A model generated the notes under the pieces. That model ran no database searches. It saw only the letters and a list, made by a program, of their open reading frames with translations, and had not been told where the DNA came from. A program made the translations under genes and the position numbers. A stretch of 64,000 nucleotides of DNA. Source: Pteria penguin (Eukaryota; Mollusca; Bivalvia; Pterioida; Pteriidae). Numbering within the stretch: the stretch's first letter is position 1; every line of letters starts with the position of its first letter. This document shows positions 11,606 to 23,238 of the stretch, in pieces. The DNA lies in contig CM068587.1 in the NCBI GenBank assembly GCA_035048485.1, positions 29,716,534 to 29,780,533 on the forward strand. Direction: 5' to 3'.

Positions 11606-12329
11606 AAATGTGTTGTCAATAATCTCCTAATCTGTAAAGATCAAATATGAAACATCAATAAATATGTATAAACAAAGTAAACCTAATCTAGTTTTAAATT
11701 TGATGATTAATAAAGCTATGATCATGTTGATTCAGAGGTATCAAATTTGATTTCCGATCTCTTGATCCTGGTTCAATTCTGTCTGTCAGAAAGTACATGT
11801 ATTCATTTAGAGTGAGTATCATCTTCTGTTCCTGTCTACCAAGGTCTTGTGTAACGAAATACATTTCCTCCAAAAAGATCCTTCCATGCTTAGGGCTAGT
11901 ATGCTGCACCAGACAGGTGCCACCATCATATAAGTGAAGTAACTTTGGTATAACATAAAACAATTAACAAACAAATTAGTAAAACTGAGTAATTAAAGTC
12001 TTGGCAAAATGCCAGCCTTGTTATGTTGTGACTAATACTAGCTGTCAAACATTAATGAAAGCACTTCATATAAATCAAAAAAGACATAAGGAAATGATAA
12101 TAATAATTCTCAATCTGCGACAAGCTGATCTATGTCAATGAGCATGCTATTTTGTCATCCAATTAAACACTTTAACTATGAATATGTGACTGGTTGATTT
12201 TATATTACACAAGGTTTACTTGGTTTATACATTAGGCCACACCAAGTAGTTTCTCTGTAAAGCATCCACAGGTGGATAGGTTTTGTGATGGTAAATGTAA
12301 GAAAAATTAGGTGTGACGTTATACCACAA

Positions 12330-12900
12330 ATGCCCCAACTGGCAGCAGAAGATTTCAAATGACCTTTTATAAAAGTATGTGTAATTCAAGGGATATAACT
12401 TCTGTAAAAGGTTTGGGACACGATTACTCTTATAATATGCACATCTACATATTGTGACTTTTGTAGTTTCGTTGAAATCCTCCTCAGGGTTAAGGGGGAG
12501 TTGTAATGACAAACTGAATATACTACATGTATATATGCATAAAAATCCAAGTGCAAGGGCCATAACTCCTGTAGAAATTTTTGGACAGGATTCTGCTTAC
12601 AATCTACATATTTTGTCTTTGCACCAAGTTTCATTTAAAACCTCCTGTCAGAGTTAAGGAGGAGTTGTGAATTTACTATATATGCATAAAAATACAAGTC
12701 CAAGGGCCATAACTCTTGTAAAACTTTTTGGACAGCATTCCTCTTACAATATGCACATCGATATATTGTGATCTTTCTTTATCTTAAGTTTCATTAAAAT
12801 CTTCCCGAGAGTTTACGAGCAGTTGCGAGGACAAACTGTGTCATGACAGAATAACGATGAGGTGCAATACTGTAGCCCTGGCCATATATGGCAGGGCATA
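12330..12900. repeat. Three diverged tandem units of about 170 bp
   Basis: Repeated blocks 'aagggccataactcctgtag', 'ttacaatctacatatt' and 'ctcctgtcagagttaaggagg'. A related copy is at the right edge of the window near 63850-64000. Confidence 0.65.
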
Positions 12901-14029
12901 AAAACATGGCAGGTACCATACATTTATAGATAAATATGTGGTAATGGTATTTTTTTTTGTCAAATCTGACCATTAACTGAGTGAGCATACTAAGAGATAT
13001 GTATCCGTTTCAAGAGACCACTAAAAGCACAAAGCTGCATATGACTTTTGAAAATGCAAGGAAATACAAATGTATCGGGTTTTTCTGATTATATTGTTTT
13101 GCCAGTTTGATTTTAGTAATTATAGCCCATCCTTAAAAGAGAAAAAACTGGTATTGCCTCATTTTTTTCTAATGTGGTACCTTCTTGATGGATTGCCATG
13201 TAAATTTCAACAGAGAACTAATGTACATACATAACCAAGGATTGCAAGGTTAAGTACCCTTTACTTCAGCTGTTTCTGTGTTTCTGGTTTTGTGTCACAC
13301 CAAACATTGTTTTTAACTTTGTCTGATGCATTGCACAGAAATTTTCAACCTATCTAACAGACTCAGCTGAAGCCACGTGGGACCTAATACATGCCAACGC
13401 CTACCGTTAGACGGGACCTCAGTTTTACGGTTTTATGACACAATAACTGCCTATTCTGAGAAACAGGACACCAATGAGTTGTGGTGGAGCTAAAATCTGG
13501 AGTTCTTGGTTATGTCAATTCTTAAGCTCTACAGCACAAGCTGTCAAAATCTCAGTTATATAAACTTATTTAAGGATGAAGAAGGATGAGAATCTCTCAT
13601 ATATTTACATCCTTAATAAATACATTGACTCATTCTCAGTAATGTGCTCAGTATGAATTCTTGAATTCAAGTACATCATATGGTTCTCTTATAAATAAAG
13701 TATCATATAGAAAAGGAACAGTGACTTTTTATATTTAAATTGTAGCAGGAAGGTTGAAAAATCATTGGCAGGGGAGGTGTATGGCAGACAACCTTCCTGC
13801 TACAAAATCAAAAACATACAATTTAGACATTGTTTTGATATTTGACAGCATGCACAAAATACAATAAAGCAGAAAATATCTAGTATTAAACCCAAACTTA
13901 TTGAAAACTGTCAAGGAATAGCTAGTAAAATTTAAAAACAAGAAATGGGTAAACACAGGTTGGACAGTCACAAAGTCCAGATGACCACATATCAAAACAA
14001 GGGAATTGTTATTGCTCAAAGGGCATAAA

Positions 14030-14640
14030 CAGGTCAAGTTGCATGTGTCCTTAATATAAAGCATGAACATCCCCTGGTGAAAATGTGCTAATACCAGGTA
14101 TATAAACTTTTTTTAGTATTTTAATTCTAGTTGTTGAGTAACCTTGACTTTTCAAAAATTATCACAGGTCACCTTTGTCCATAAGCCCATACTCTGAGCG
14201 ACAATTGTAAGAAGCATGATAAAATTCTGACTGTCGTTAAGGAGATACGAAATGAGTCGAATGAAAAGATGAACGGGCAACAGACAGAGGGACAGTCACA
14301 AGGAACTTAAAAGTTGGGGTTGCATGCAACCTTAATATGGAGTATAAACATATGCTGGCGAAAACTTGCCAAATATACGGCCTTTTGTGATTTTTCTTGT
14401 ATTTTAAGTGCTAATTGCTTGGTGACCTTTACCTTTTTGAAGACATAAGTAGCCTTTGTCCAAAAGCAAAGATCCTATGTGACAGTTCACATTTAGATGT
14501 AGTATGATCATTTTGCCTGTTAAATATAAGCCCTTTTTTTTGTTATTTTTCACGGTTTTCTTTTCTAAGTGACCTTGACCTTTCAAAAATGGCTGGTTGA
14601 CCTTTGTCTGAACGCCCATATTCTGGTGAATGGTTTAGGA
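14030..14640. repeat. Direct repeat pair of about 280 bp
   Basis: Two copies with 'catgcaaccttaatat', 'gtgaccttgacctttcaaaaa' and 'cctttgtccaaaagc'-like blocks in the same order. This is a common non-coding repeat style in this window. Confidence 0.55.
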
Positions 14641-16289
14641 TAATAGTTTGTACAGACAGACAAACAGACAGTCATACACAACAGTGACTACCTGCTTCCC
14701 CAAAATTTTTCAGGGAGCACAGCAAAAATAAATATTTTAAACTTTTTTTGTTTATAAATTAGACCTGGCCCTATATAATAATACTTTTAATAGCTATTCA
14801 TGAGTATTAATTCAAAATCTTTCATTTACCTTCTTAATACATGTACATATAAAATCTATACTTTAATCTATTTCACTCTTGAACACATTGTTCTATGTTG
14901 CATTGACCAAAATGCAAAGAAAGACAACTCTTACAAATTAACAACAATTTAGTAGATGATCGAAGTTTCAAAGTAGATCTATGTCAACATTACATTGAAT
15001 GTATCATTTTAATGTATGGCATTGAATACATCCTGACCAATAAAAGATTACAGTCATACATGAAATATCTATAACAATTACATTTTCTGTGAATATATCA
15101 AGCATTCAACTTTTCAAAATATTACAAGTACAATAAAGGGCTATGCATGAATTGTCTTCCCTACTTTTATACTATGATTAGTGATAGGCAATATGTTCTC
15201 AGCAGAATGTCAAAGGGTAAGAACCCCTTTATGAAAATTAATTTTCATTTCATTATCCTTACCTATATATACATATATATATAGTTTCATCATAATAAAA
15301 TCGAAAGACTGGTTGGTAGACTACACATCAACAAAATAACTTCTTCACGATAGCCTATATCTACATTACTTTTATAAAGGTGCTAGGTCTAAAATTTGAA
15401 ATTTTAGAATAAATAATATGGTTATTTCCATTACAGCACCCGAACAAATTTCCAAATCTATTTATAGATTATGTAAAAAAAAGTGTGACATTATGCAATT
15501 GGTACCTTATCTCCACCGAACTGACCTTAACTATGCTGATTTATGCCAGTATACTCAATACTGTTATACATTTTTTGGATACTGTTTTCAACATATACTT
15601 ATGTTTGATATATTTAATCAAAACAATTGATATTTACCTTTTACAAACCGAAACAAAAATTAAGCTTACCTATAAGCAAGTCAAAATATACTCACAAACC
15701 TTGTATCTTTTAATACACCTAGGAAGATGGGATTTCTACTTTCGTTTTAATGATGACGTAGTCCGTAATACGTTTTGTTTATAGAATAGCACACTTAGAC
15801 ATATTTTACTCGCAATTTAAGCTGAAGTCCATCTAAGCCCATTGAAACTCATCCTCCTATGGTCATAAAGAAAAAAAAAACATGTCTGTACGAGAAAAGG
15901 CGACCAAAGTATAACTTCCTACATTTAGGGAAACAGGAAGTATTTCCGCTCTCAACTTAATCTCTTTGTAAAGGACACGCACAAAGTTGCGTCATAGCGT
16001 TATGGATTTATGTAAAATATTCATGACAATGTATAAGGGATAATAATAGTCTATTGGTAATTCGAAAAAGTGTCTTTTGTCTTTTGATGTACGTTTATCT
16101 TCAACATTGTTTTTAACTTACACAAACCGAGAGGATAATATCATGTGCTTATGAATATTTCTTTTCATTGGTCTAAGATTGTTTCCTTATAAAGTAGTAC
16201 ATGCATATCGCAAGCGCACTTGTTAAGATCTTAAAGATATGGACCCCCAGCAAAAATCCCTATTCCTTTCCGTTGCAGATCTCCTATGA

Positions 16290-16435
16290 CATATTTAGAG
16301 TATCTTAACTTGTTTTACGTCACGTCAAGATTACGTCACTTACATGGTGACAGCACCTACCAGGTACAATACACAGAAATTTAGACAAATGCAACGGATC
16401 TACCTGAATCAGTGTGGGATCTTTTACGTCCAACC
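16290..16435 (-). mobile_element. SINE fragment
   Basis: Includes the family body 'ttgttttacgtcacgtc', 'acatggtgacagcacctacc' and 'gcaacggatctacctgaa'. Lacks the tRNA-like head. Confidence 0.5.
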
Positions 16436-16678
16436 TCTACCAAGAACGGAACATCATCAGTGCCGGATTTAGCCCCCCCCCCCTCCCCCAAACACACACT
16501 TTCGCCACATATTTACAAGTAAAAATACAGAATTGGCACCAAAACGGCTGAGTAGTTTGACTAATACATGTGTCCCTCCTCCTTTTTCCGAAATCCTGGA
16601 TCCGTCTCTGCTCATCTCCTCTAAAACCTATTGCACTGACGGTCCGCCAGTGGGACGCAAACAAATGATATTCGTACC

Positions 16679-16836
16679 AAGTGTCATGTTTTAATCTATG
16701 TATTTACCACCCCCAAGTAAATTCAAAAAGTTCTGGAATTTTATATTATTTATAAAATTTATAAATGAATTGTCATGTTTTAATTATTGAATTTACAACC
16801 CCCAAGTAAATTCATATATTAAAACATGACACCAAG
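16679..16836. mobile_element. Short MITE-like element
   Basis: About 158 bases with inverted ends (gtgtcatgttttaat against attaaaacatgacac) and an internal direct repeat around 'cccccaagtaaattca'. Non-coding. Confidence 0.55.
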
Positions 16837-17589
16837 GATCTTATACCAAAGGAATCCCGCTTACATTGCTTTGGTGATATAGATATGCTTCAAAATGTCA
16901 TAGGACACCACACCAAATTGAACATATACAATCATGGTAGAACAAAGTTTAAAACGTAGCATGATATTAAGATGCCATTATGCACATGTCTATTGCTTTG
17001 ATCAAGTTCAAATATTACATCGTGTCATCAAGTTTTTGAAATCGCATATCGTTTACCGCGTAACTTTAAGAAGATAAATGAAAGCAGACGATTTATAACA
17101 ATTCTATTCAATAATATGGTTTTATTTGGATAAAACAAGAGGTCCATGGACCTTATCGGCAATTAGAGTCTACGTACAGTCCCTGCCAGAAGTAAATTAT
17201 TATTTGACTGCGGTGACAAAAATTGATCTCCAGTCTCTTGCCCCTTTTAATTATGCTACTATAAATAAACTGGTCCAGAACTTTTAGCCAATCAAAACAT
17301 AGAGTAATCTACGATTACAAAGCTCACCTCGACTGGGACACTTCCCTTAAAGCAAATACCTTTTTTTTGTTTTTAAAATATGAAAACAGAACAAGCAAAT
17401 TCAGTCAACCGTTCTCTCAAACCTGACATCACGCAAACTTATAACCTGATCAGTCAAGCGGAAAATGTAGGACGCCGATGTCGGGGGTATAGCATAAGAT
17501 CCCATCTCCTTCGACGAGGTGAGCTAATAATGTGGGACACTGCACTTCTACTGCAAGTCGATCTGAACAAGCAAATAAATAAATACACG

Positions 17590-17720
17590 ACAATCTGTCG
17601 AGTACGGCCCCTTGGTGGTATTGTCACTGTCTCATCTGAAAGAAAGAACACCGACGAGTCATCGGCGATAGTCGAACCCGGAACCTCTCGGTCACGACAG
17701 GCCCGAAGGAAGCAATTCAA
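17590..17720 (-). mobile_element. SINE fragment, head side
   Basis: Shows 'cactgtctcatctgaaaga' and 'gtcgaacccggaacctctcg', the tRNA box B and body of the SINE family, in minus orientation. Confidence 0.55.
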
Positions 17721-18103
17721 AAGTGGATGGGCCAAGCTTGTAAACTGAAAACAAAATTTGCAATATGATATCCGCCCCAAAATAAAGGATAATCGGTGGT
17801 CAGGACTTGTCATTTCAAAACCTATGAAACAATTATGATCGGCCAAAAAAGTAGTTGGGGAGGCTGTCCCGGCTCCTACGGCCATGCACGAGCCAAATGC
17901 CTAACCGACTGGTCTACGCTGGTTCTATTACACAGATGAATGAAAAAAATTCCTTGTAAAGAACCAAGGTAGTCATACTACATTGCGTTACACCAAATTA
18001 TCTATAAATAGAAGTAAGTTTATTGGGCAGTGACTAGTGTAATCCGGAAAACTTTCTTCTTTCTTGTTTTTTAAATGGGAAAGTCAGCATTTAAAAATTT
18101 TCA

Positions 18104-18315
18104 AGATGGCTACCAGGGTAGCTATATTCGACTACGTGACACTGGTTTTCATTTGCCATGAAAATGAGAGATGGCTGCTATGGCAAAATAAGACTAGCGA
18201 TCAAAAACTTATTGTTTACGGCAGGCCGGAGGGATATCGCATAAACCTGAATGATCCTAGACAGCAGGCTGCAAAGAACAATGGAGTTCTTGCAGTCTTT
18301 GTCTTGGACCAGTAA
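18104..18315 (+). CDS. Small unassigned ORF, possibly coding
   Basis: From an internal ATG (MATRVAIFDYVTLVFICHEN...) a 69-codon frame runs to TAA, ending GVLAVFVLDQ. It is less AT-rich and more protein-like in composition than its surroundings, but I recognise no homology, see no splice context and could not exclude a repeat. Listed only as a candidate. Confidence 0.2.
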
Positions 18316-18852
18316 AACTAATGAAAAGAGGGGGGGTGGGGGGGGGGGGGGTCGAAGGATTATCTCATGCATCTCAGACATTTCTTTATGTATCTTGTAT
18401 TCAACACTTAACAAAATCTTGAATAGCTGAATTGTTATAAATTCAGAAAGATAAGGAGTATTTATGGGGTGCGCTTAATGCAAATTTATGTTAAAACACA
18501 AAATAATGAATATCAGGACAATCTGACACTTTAAAATGGAATGGCCTTTTAGGAACATTTCTAAAACTGACGAGTACGTATTGTATGTTACGCATACTGA
18601 GGAGCGAAGCGAGCCAGAAAAAAAATTAATGTAAATGCCATAAAATTCCTTAAACATAATAGTTTATACAATATATTTCGAGGGAATGTCCCGTGCCCCT
18701 CTGTCCCCCTTCCATACTACTGTATAAAATGAGAACATGTACCCGGTGGCCTTGAAAGGATATTCCACATCTTTGGTTCTCACGGGCAAAATTCGTTGTT
18801 TGAAAATTATGGATCTGTTTTACCTGGAAAGCATACATTGATTTTCAGTATA

Positions 18853-19097
18853 CTGATTGATTGATTGATTATTGTTTTACGTCACTCCATGATTATTTCA
18901 CATATATGGTGACGGCATCTGCCTGATGCAATGTATATAATTTATACCTATGCAACGGGCCCACCCGAAGCAGCGAGGGATCTTCCACGTACCACGCCCA
19001 CCCTGACACGGGAACTCGGCTTTCACTGTCTCATCCGAAAGACAGAACACCGGTGTGCCCAGGGCGGGAGTCGAACCCGGGACCTCTCGATCACCCC
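18853..19097 (-). mobile_element. tRNA-derived SINE, well preserved body, head truncated
   Basis: Near-identical to the copy at 45052-45331 over 'cactccatgattatttcaca', 'ggtgacggcatctgcctgat', 'cactgtctcatccgaaagac' and 'gagtcgaacccgggacctct'. The tRNA-like start is missing beyond about 19097. Confidence 0.75.
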
Positions 19098-19241
19098 CTT
19101 CATTATAACCAGGAAATATAGTTTTAATCATGTTTTGTCTCTCTATTGTTTTACGACACACTGAGACTATTTCACTTCAGTGGTGGCAGTACTGCTTTGT
19201 GCATGGCCTCATAACTTTTCTTTAAGCAAAGGGATTATCCA

Positions 19242-20230
19242 AACAAGAGGCCAAAATGGGTCTATATCTCTCCTGTAAGTGCCAAGGGCACATAATACAT
19301 AAGAAAATCAGAATATTCTCTAACGAAATGTTATTTAAAACTGACCAAACGCGACATCACATGATTCTAAAACACTCATACATTATGAAAATTAAAGAGA
19401 ACACCTGGAAATGTGCAAATACAAGAGAGTCTAAAAAGATGTCAAAAAAGTATCAAAACTTGACTTCAGAATGAACCAATAACCACAACACATCTAAAGA
19501 CACCTTTCTAAATCACTCTGATGAATTTAGTTTATAGCTCTACATGTATACAACCGGACTGAAGATGATGTTTGTCAAAGAAAAGTACCTTTGAGGCTTA
19601 TGCCATCCTGCATTTAATCAGTCCCTTTATGGATATAACTGACATTAGTAGGTAACCTTGAGTACTTCACTACAAGTTTTATTAAACTCCTTGAACTAGT
19701 TCTGAGGGAGTAGTGCATCACAAAGCTTATTATTATATTGTACATATACATGCTTCACCCCTTTTTAAACCTTAAAACTTGCAAAACAAAATCTGTTTTA
19801 TTCCATATTTTTCCAATTACATTTTAACAATAAAATCATTTAACATACACAAAATACATGCATTATAAACAACCTACTAGGAGAAAATCTAAGAAATTAC
19901 CTGAAATAGGCAAAAATGATATAGTCCAAAAAGTTGTAAAAAAATGTCACAAACATTTAATTTTAGAAAGGAACCAAAAATAACAATACTTTTTAATACA
20001 CCATTCTTGATCACATACAGCCTGTCGAAAAGGGTACCTTCCTGGACCTATGTCACTCCACCTGAATCCACCCCTTGATGGATCTGACCGAAAAACAAGA
20101 AACCTTGTGGTGACATTTACTACTTCATCACTACAAAGTTTGGTCAAACTCTCCCTGTGGTTCTGAAGAAATTGAAAATGTGAAAAACCTACTTACGACA
20201 AGGGATGGACAGACAGTGGACAGCACACAT
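19242..20230. repeat. Interspersed repeat with 'caagaggcc' start
   Basis: Begins 'aacaagaggccaaaatgggt' and ends near 'acagacagtggacagcacac'; it shares blocks with 6285-6960 and 48640-50075. Non-coding, probably a decayed non-autonomous element. Confidence 0.5.
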
Positions 20231-20739
20231 TGACAACAGCCAAGTGAAACATATCAGAAATTCTGGATAAATTTCTTATTAGTAAAAATACTATAAACAT
20301 TTCTAAATAAAGATGTAAATCAAAGAGGTGAACCAAACTGTCATAATTTACTGACATAGATATATAAATATATATACAAGTCACTTACTCAACCTTTCTA
20401 CAAACATAAAGCTATACATACAAAAATCTAGAACATACTCTACAACATGTCTTCTGATATAGCTTTTACCCATCATTTACAAGTTATACATATCACTGAA
20501 ACTTGTCTCTCCTTTAATGCATACCTTACCCACACACCACTTAAAATTATATGTACCACTTGAAACATTTCTTCCCTATATATTCCATATATATGTGACT
20601 GACATGCCACTTACTATTTATATACACCGGAGACAAATCTCATTCCTATAATGCATGCGAAACACTGCCTACACTTTATTCACACCATTGATAAACTACT
20701 TAAATAAAATATATTTCATTTGCCCACCACTTACATATC

Positions 20740-21830
20740 CCTGTCACTGACTCACCACTAACATATTGTAACCCTGTTACTAACTCATCACTAACATACA
20801 ATGTCAGTGACAGGGGGGATATCAAATATCAAATGATATCCCCCCTGTCACTGACTCACCACTTACATATGATACCCCCCCTGTCACTGACTTAGCACTT
20901 ACATATGATACCCCCCCCCCCCCTGTCACTGACTCATCACTTACATATGATAACCCCCTGTCACTGACACATCACTTACATATGATATCCCCCCTGTCAC
21001 TGACTCACCACTTACATATGATACCCCCTGTCACTAACTCATCACTTACATATGATGTCCCCCCTGTCACTGAATCACCACTTATTTATGATACCCCCTG
21101 TCACTGACTCATCACCTACATATGATATCCCCTTGTCACTGAGTCATCACTTACATATGATAACCCCCTGTCACTGACTCATCACTTACATATGATATCC
21201 CCCCTGTCACTGACTCACCACTTACATATGATTCCCCCCCCCCCTCTGTCACTGACTCATCACTTACATATGATACCCCCTGTCACTGACTCACCACTTA
21301 CATATGATATTCCCCTGTCACTGATTCATCACGTACATATGATATTCCCCCTGTCACTGACTCATCACCTACATATGATACCCCCTGTCACTGACTCATC
21401 ACCTACATATGATATCCCCTGTCACTGACTCACCACTTACATTGATATCCCCCCTGTCACTGACTCACCACTTACATACGATACCCCCTGTCACTGACTC
21501 ATCACTTACATATGATACCCCCTGTCACTGACTCATCACTTACATATGATACCCCCCCCCCACCTGTCACTGACTCACCACTTACATATGATACCCCCTG
21601 TCACTGACTCATCACCTACATATGATACCCCCTGTCACTGACTCAACACTTACATATGATACCCCCTGTCACTGACTTATCACTTACATATGATACCCCC
21701 TCTGTCACTGACTCATCACCTACATATGATACCCCCTGTCACTGACTCATCACTTACATATGATACCCCCTGTCACTGACTCAACACTTACATATGATTC
21801 CCCCTGTCACTGACTTATCACTTACATACC
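20740..21830. repeat. Minisatellite of about 34-bp units, some 30 copies
   Basis: Each unit reads roughly 'cacttacatatgatacccc' then 'ctgtcactgactcat'. Units vary mainly in the C-run and by point changes; one unit pair at 20800-20860 is inverted. Most copies contain TGACTCA, the AP-1 heptamer; in reverse each contains GTAAGTG, a strong splice-donor core. Decayed units extend to about 20380 and 22140. Confidence 0.9.
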
Positions 21831-23061
21831 AATCAGACTTACAACTTACACATTTGTCAGATACACCAATTACATGTTTTATACATATTAATGTCAAACT
21901 ACTAACTTGTTACACACATCATCAACGTATCAGCTCTTACATGTATAACACATTATCAGTACATACATGTTTCACTGACCCATCTCTTACATGCTATACA
22001 CATAATTGACATAATTTCCACACATCACATGTCAATGCCACTTCATCAGAATACTTGTATAATCTTACAAAAACCACACCACTCATTAATATGTCAATTT
22101 ACTTAGCACATATGCCTCATTGACATATTTCTTCATTTATTATTTTACTCCACATAAGGTTTGTTTTCTTCATATGTTGTTGGTTTGTGTTTAGTCAGGG
22201 AGAAAACCAGATAACTGAGAAAACCAACAACCAATGTCAGGTACACTTGTTTACCTCAGCTTAGGGATTTCCATCATGACTTGACAAAAGTGAGTGGGAT
22301 TACTGTACTTTCCACTTCCATTTTGTTTACATATCAACAGAATATTTCCATCTTTTATTAATTCTCAGAGTGTCAAGTGTAACGACCTCAGGTACATGAA
22401 GTACCGACTTCATATGTATTTCATATGTATTTACATTGTTTCTTTTTTTGTTTTTGGATGTTTTTAATGATGCAAATCATACTCACAGAACATTATCTTT
22501 ATCCTTTTTTGCTCTCACATACATCTCTTTCAACTGCTATTTAGCAAGAAATCATCCTTAATTTTGTTTGATTTTTTTAATTGACCAAATAATAAATGAT
22601 ATTCAGACAGGAATTATATTAAGTGTCCAAGCATTAATAATTTCAGTCTTGTCTATTTACAAAGTTAAGATTATTTTGAATAAGGGCAAATATTCATACA
22701 TACATTATCCAACTACATGTAGATGTATATCAGATGAAATGAAAATGCTGGTTAGAAATTTGAACATATTATTTCTCACTTTTCCTTCCAGATGTGGTAT
22801 TTGTACTGGTGTATATCTAGTAAATGTGGACACTACTGTGTAATCTGTATGGTGATATGACACTGGACTCTTTCACATGAGTTAACAGAGATGTATGGAT
22901 GAAGCAAGGGACGATAGCTCTGGATAAAGAATGACTTGAGGATTATCACAAGCGTTTTCTGTTCGATGACACAATGGTAATTTGCTCCAAATGTTCTTGA
23001 TCAACACCTTTATCCATCTTTATACAGATCCATGAGAAGCACAATAATGATGGGAATGCTC
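21831..23061. other. XPO5 3' flank and 3' UTR region
   Basis: Lies past the XPO5 stop codon. The left end carries decayed minisatellite units; the rest is AT-rich with no recognised gene or RNA. Part of it must be the XPO5 3' UTR. Confidence 0.5.
22354..22359 (-). terminator. Candidate XPO5 poly(A) signal
   Basis: AATAAA on the minus strand about 700 bases past the stop codon. It is the first AATAAA I see downstream, but the region is AT-rich, and the 3' end cannot be fixed from sequence alone. Confidence 0.3.
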
Positions 23062-23238
23062 TCAGCTGTTGCCATTGCTAGGTGGAAATAGAGTGGTTTC
23101 ATTGTTAGGCTGAAACAGGTCACATAGTCCCTGATCTCCGAGTTTTTGGACAGCATCCTCCTTGGGTGGCTTAATCCTGAAGATGGGAGGTAACATTTGA
23201 TACTGAGTCTGCCGTGTAAACTGCTGTCCCAAACTTTT
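23062..23238 (-). CDS. XPO5: XPO5 exon 32 (stop codon)
   Basis: 58 residues, KSLGQQFTRQTQYQMLPPIF, then KPPKEDAVQKLGDQGLCDLF and a tail ending NGNS before TGA. The KPLGEQF...LPSLFKKTKP...LATIFEP counterpart is clear. Acceptor TTTCAG. Confidence 0.95.
   Translation of the reverse strand, partial: KSLGQQFTRQTQYQMLPPIFRIKPPKEDAVQKLGDQGLCDLFQPNNETTLFPPSNGNS

Larger units (their letters stand above)
11606..16290. other. Intergenic or 5' region without a recognised gene
   Basis: No exon of either gene and no recognisable protein homology. It holds ca. 170-bp repeats at 12330-12900 (three units with 'aagggccataactcctgtag'), a decayed SINE near 13290-13500, a 280-bp direct repeat pair at 14030-14640 with 'gtgaccttgacctttcaaaaa', and unexplained AT-rich sequence. 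A 5' leader exon of the Rel-like gene could be here. Confidence 0.5.

Noticed and set aside
12225..12634. Minus-strand frames of 82 and 112 residues
   Set aside because: They cross the 170-bp tandem repeat; no conserved motif.
15418..15784. Plus-strand frames of 70 and 99 residues
   Set aside because: AT-rich, hydrophobic, no homology and no splice context; likely chance.
21192..21428. Frame with repeated SLTHHLHMIPP
   Set aside because: Product of the 34-bp minisatellite.
20740..21830. CRISPR array
   Set aside because: The units are contiguous without unique spacers, and the genome is an animal's.
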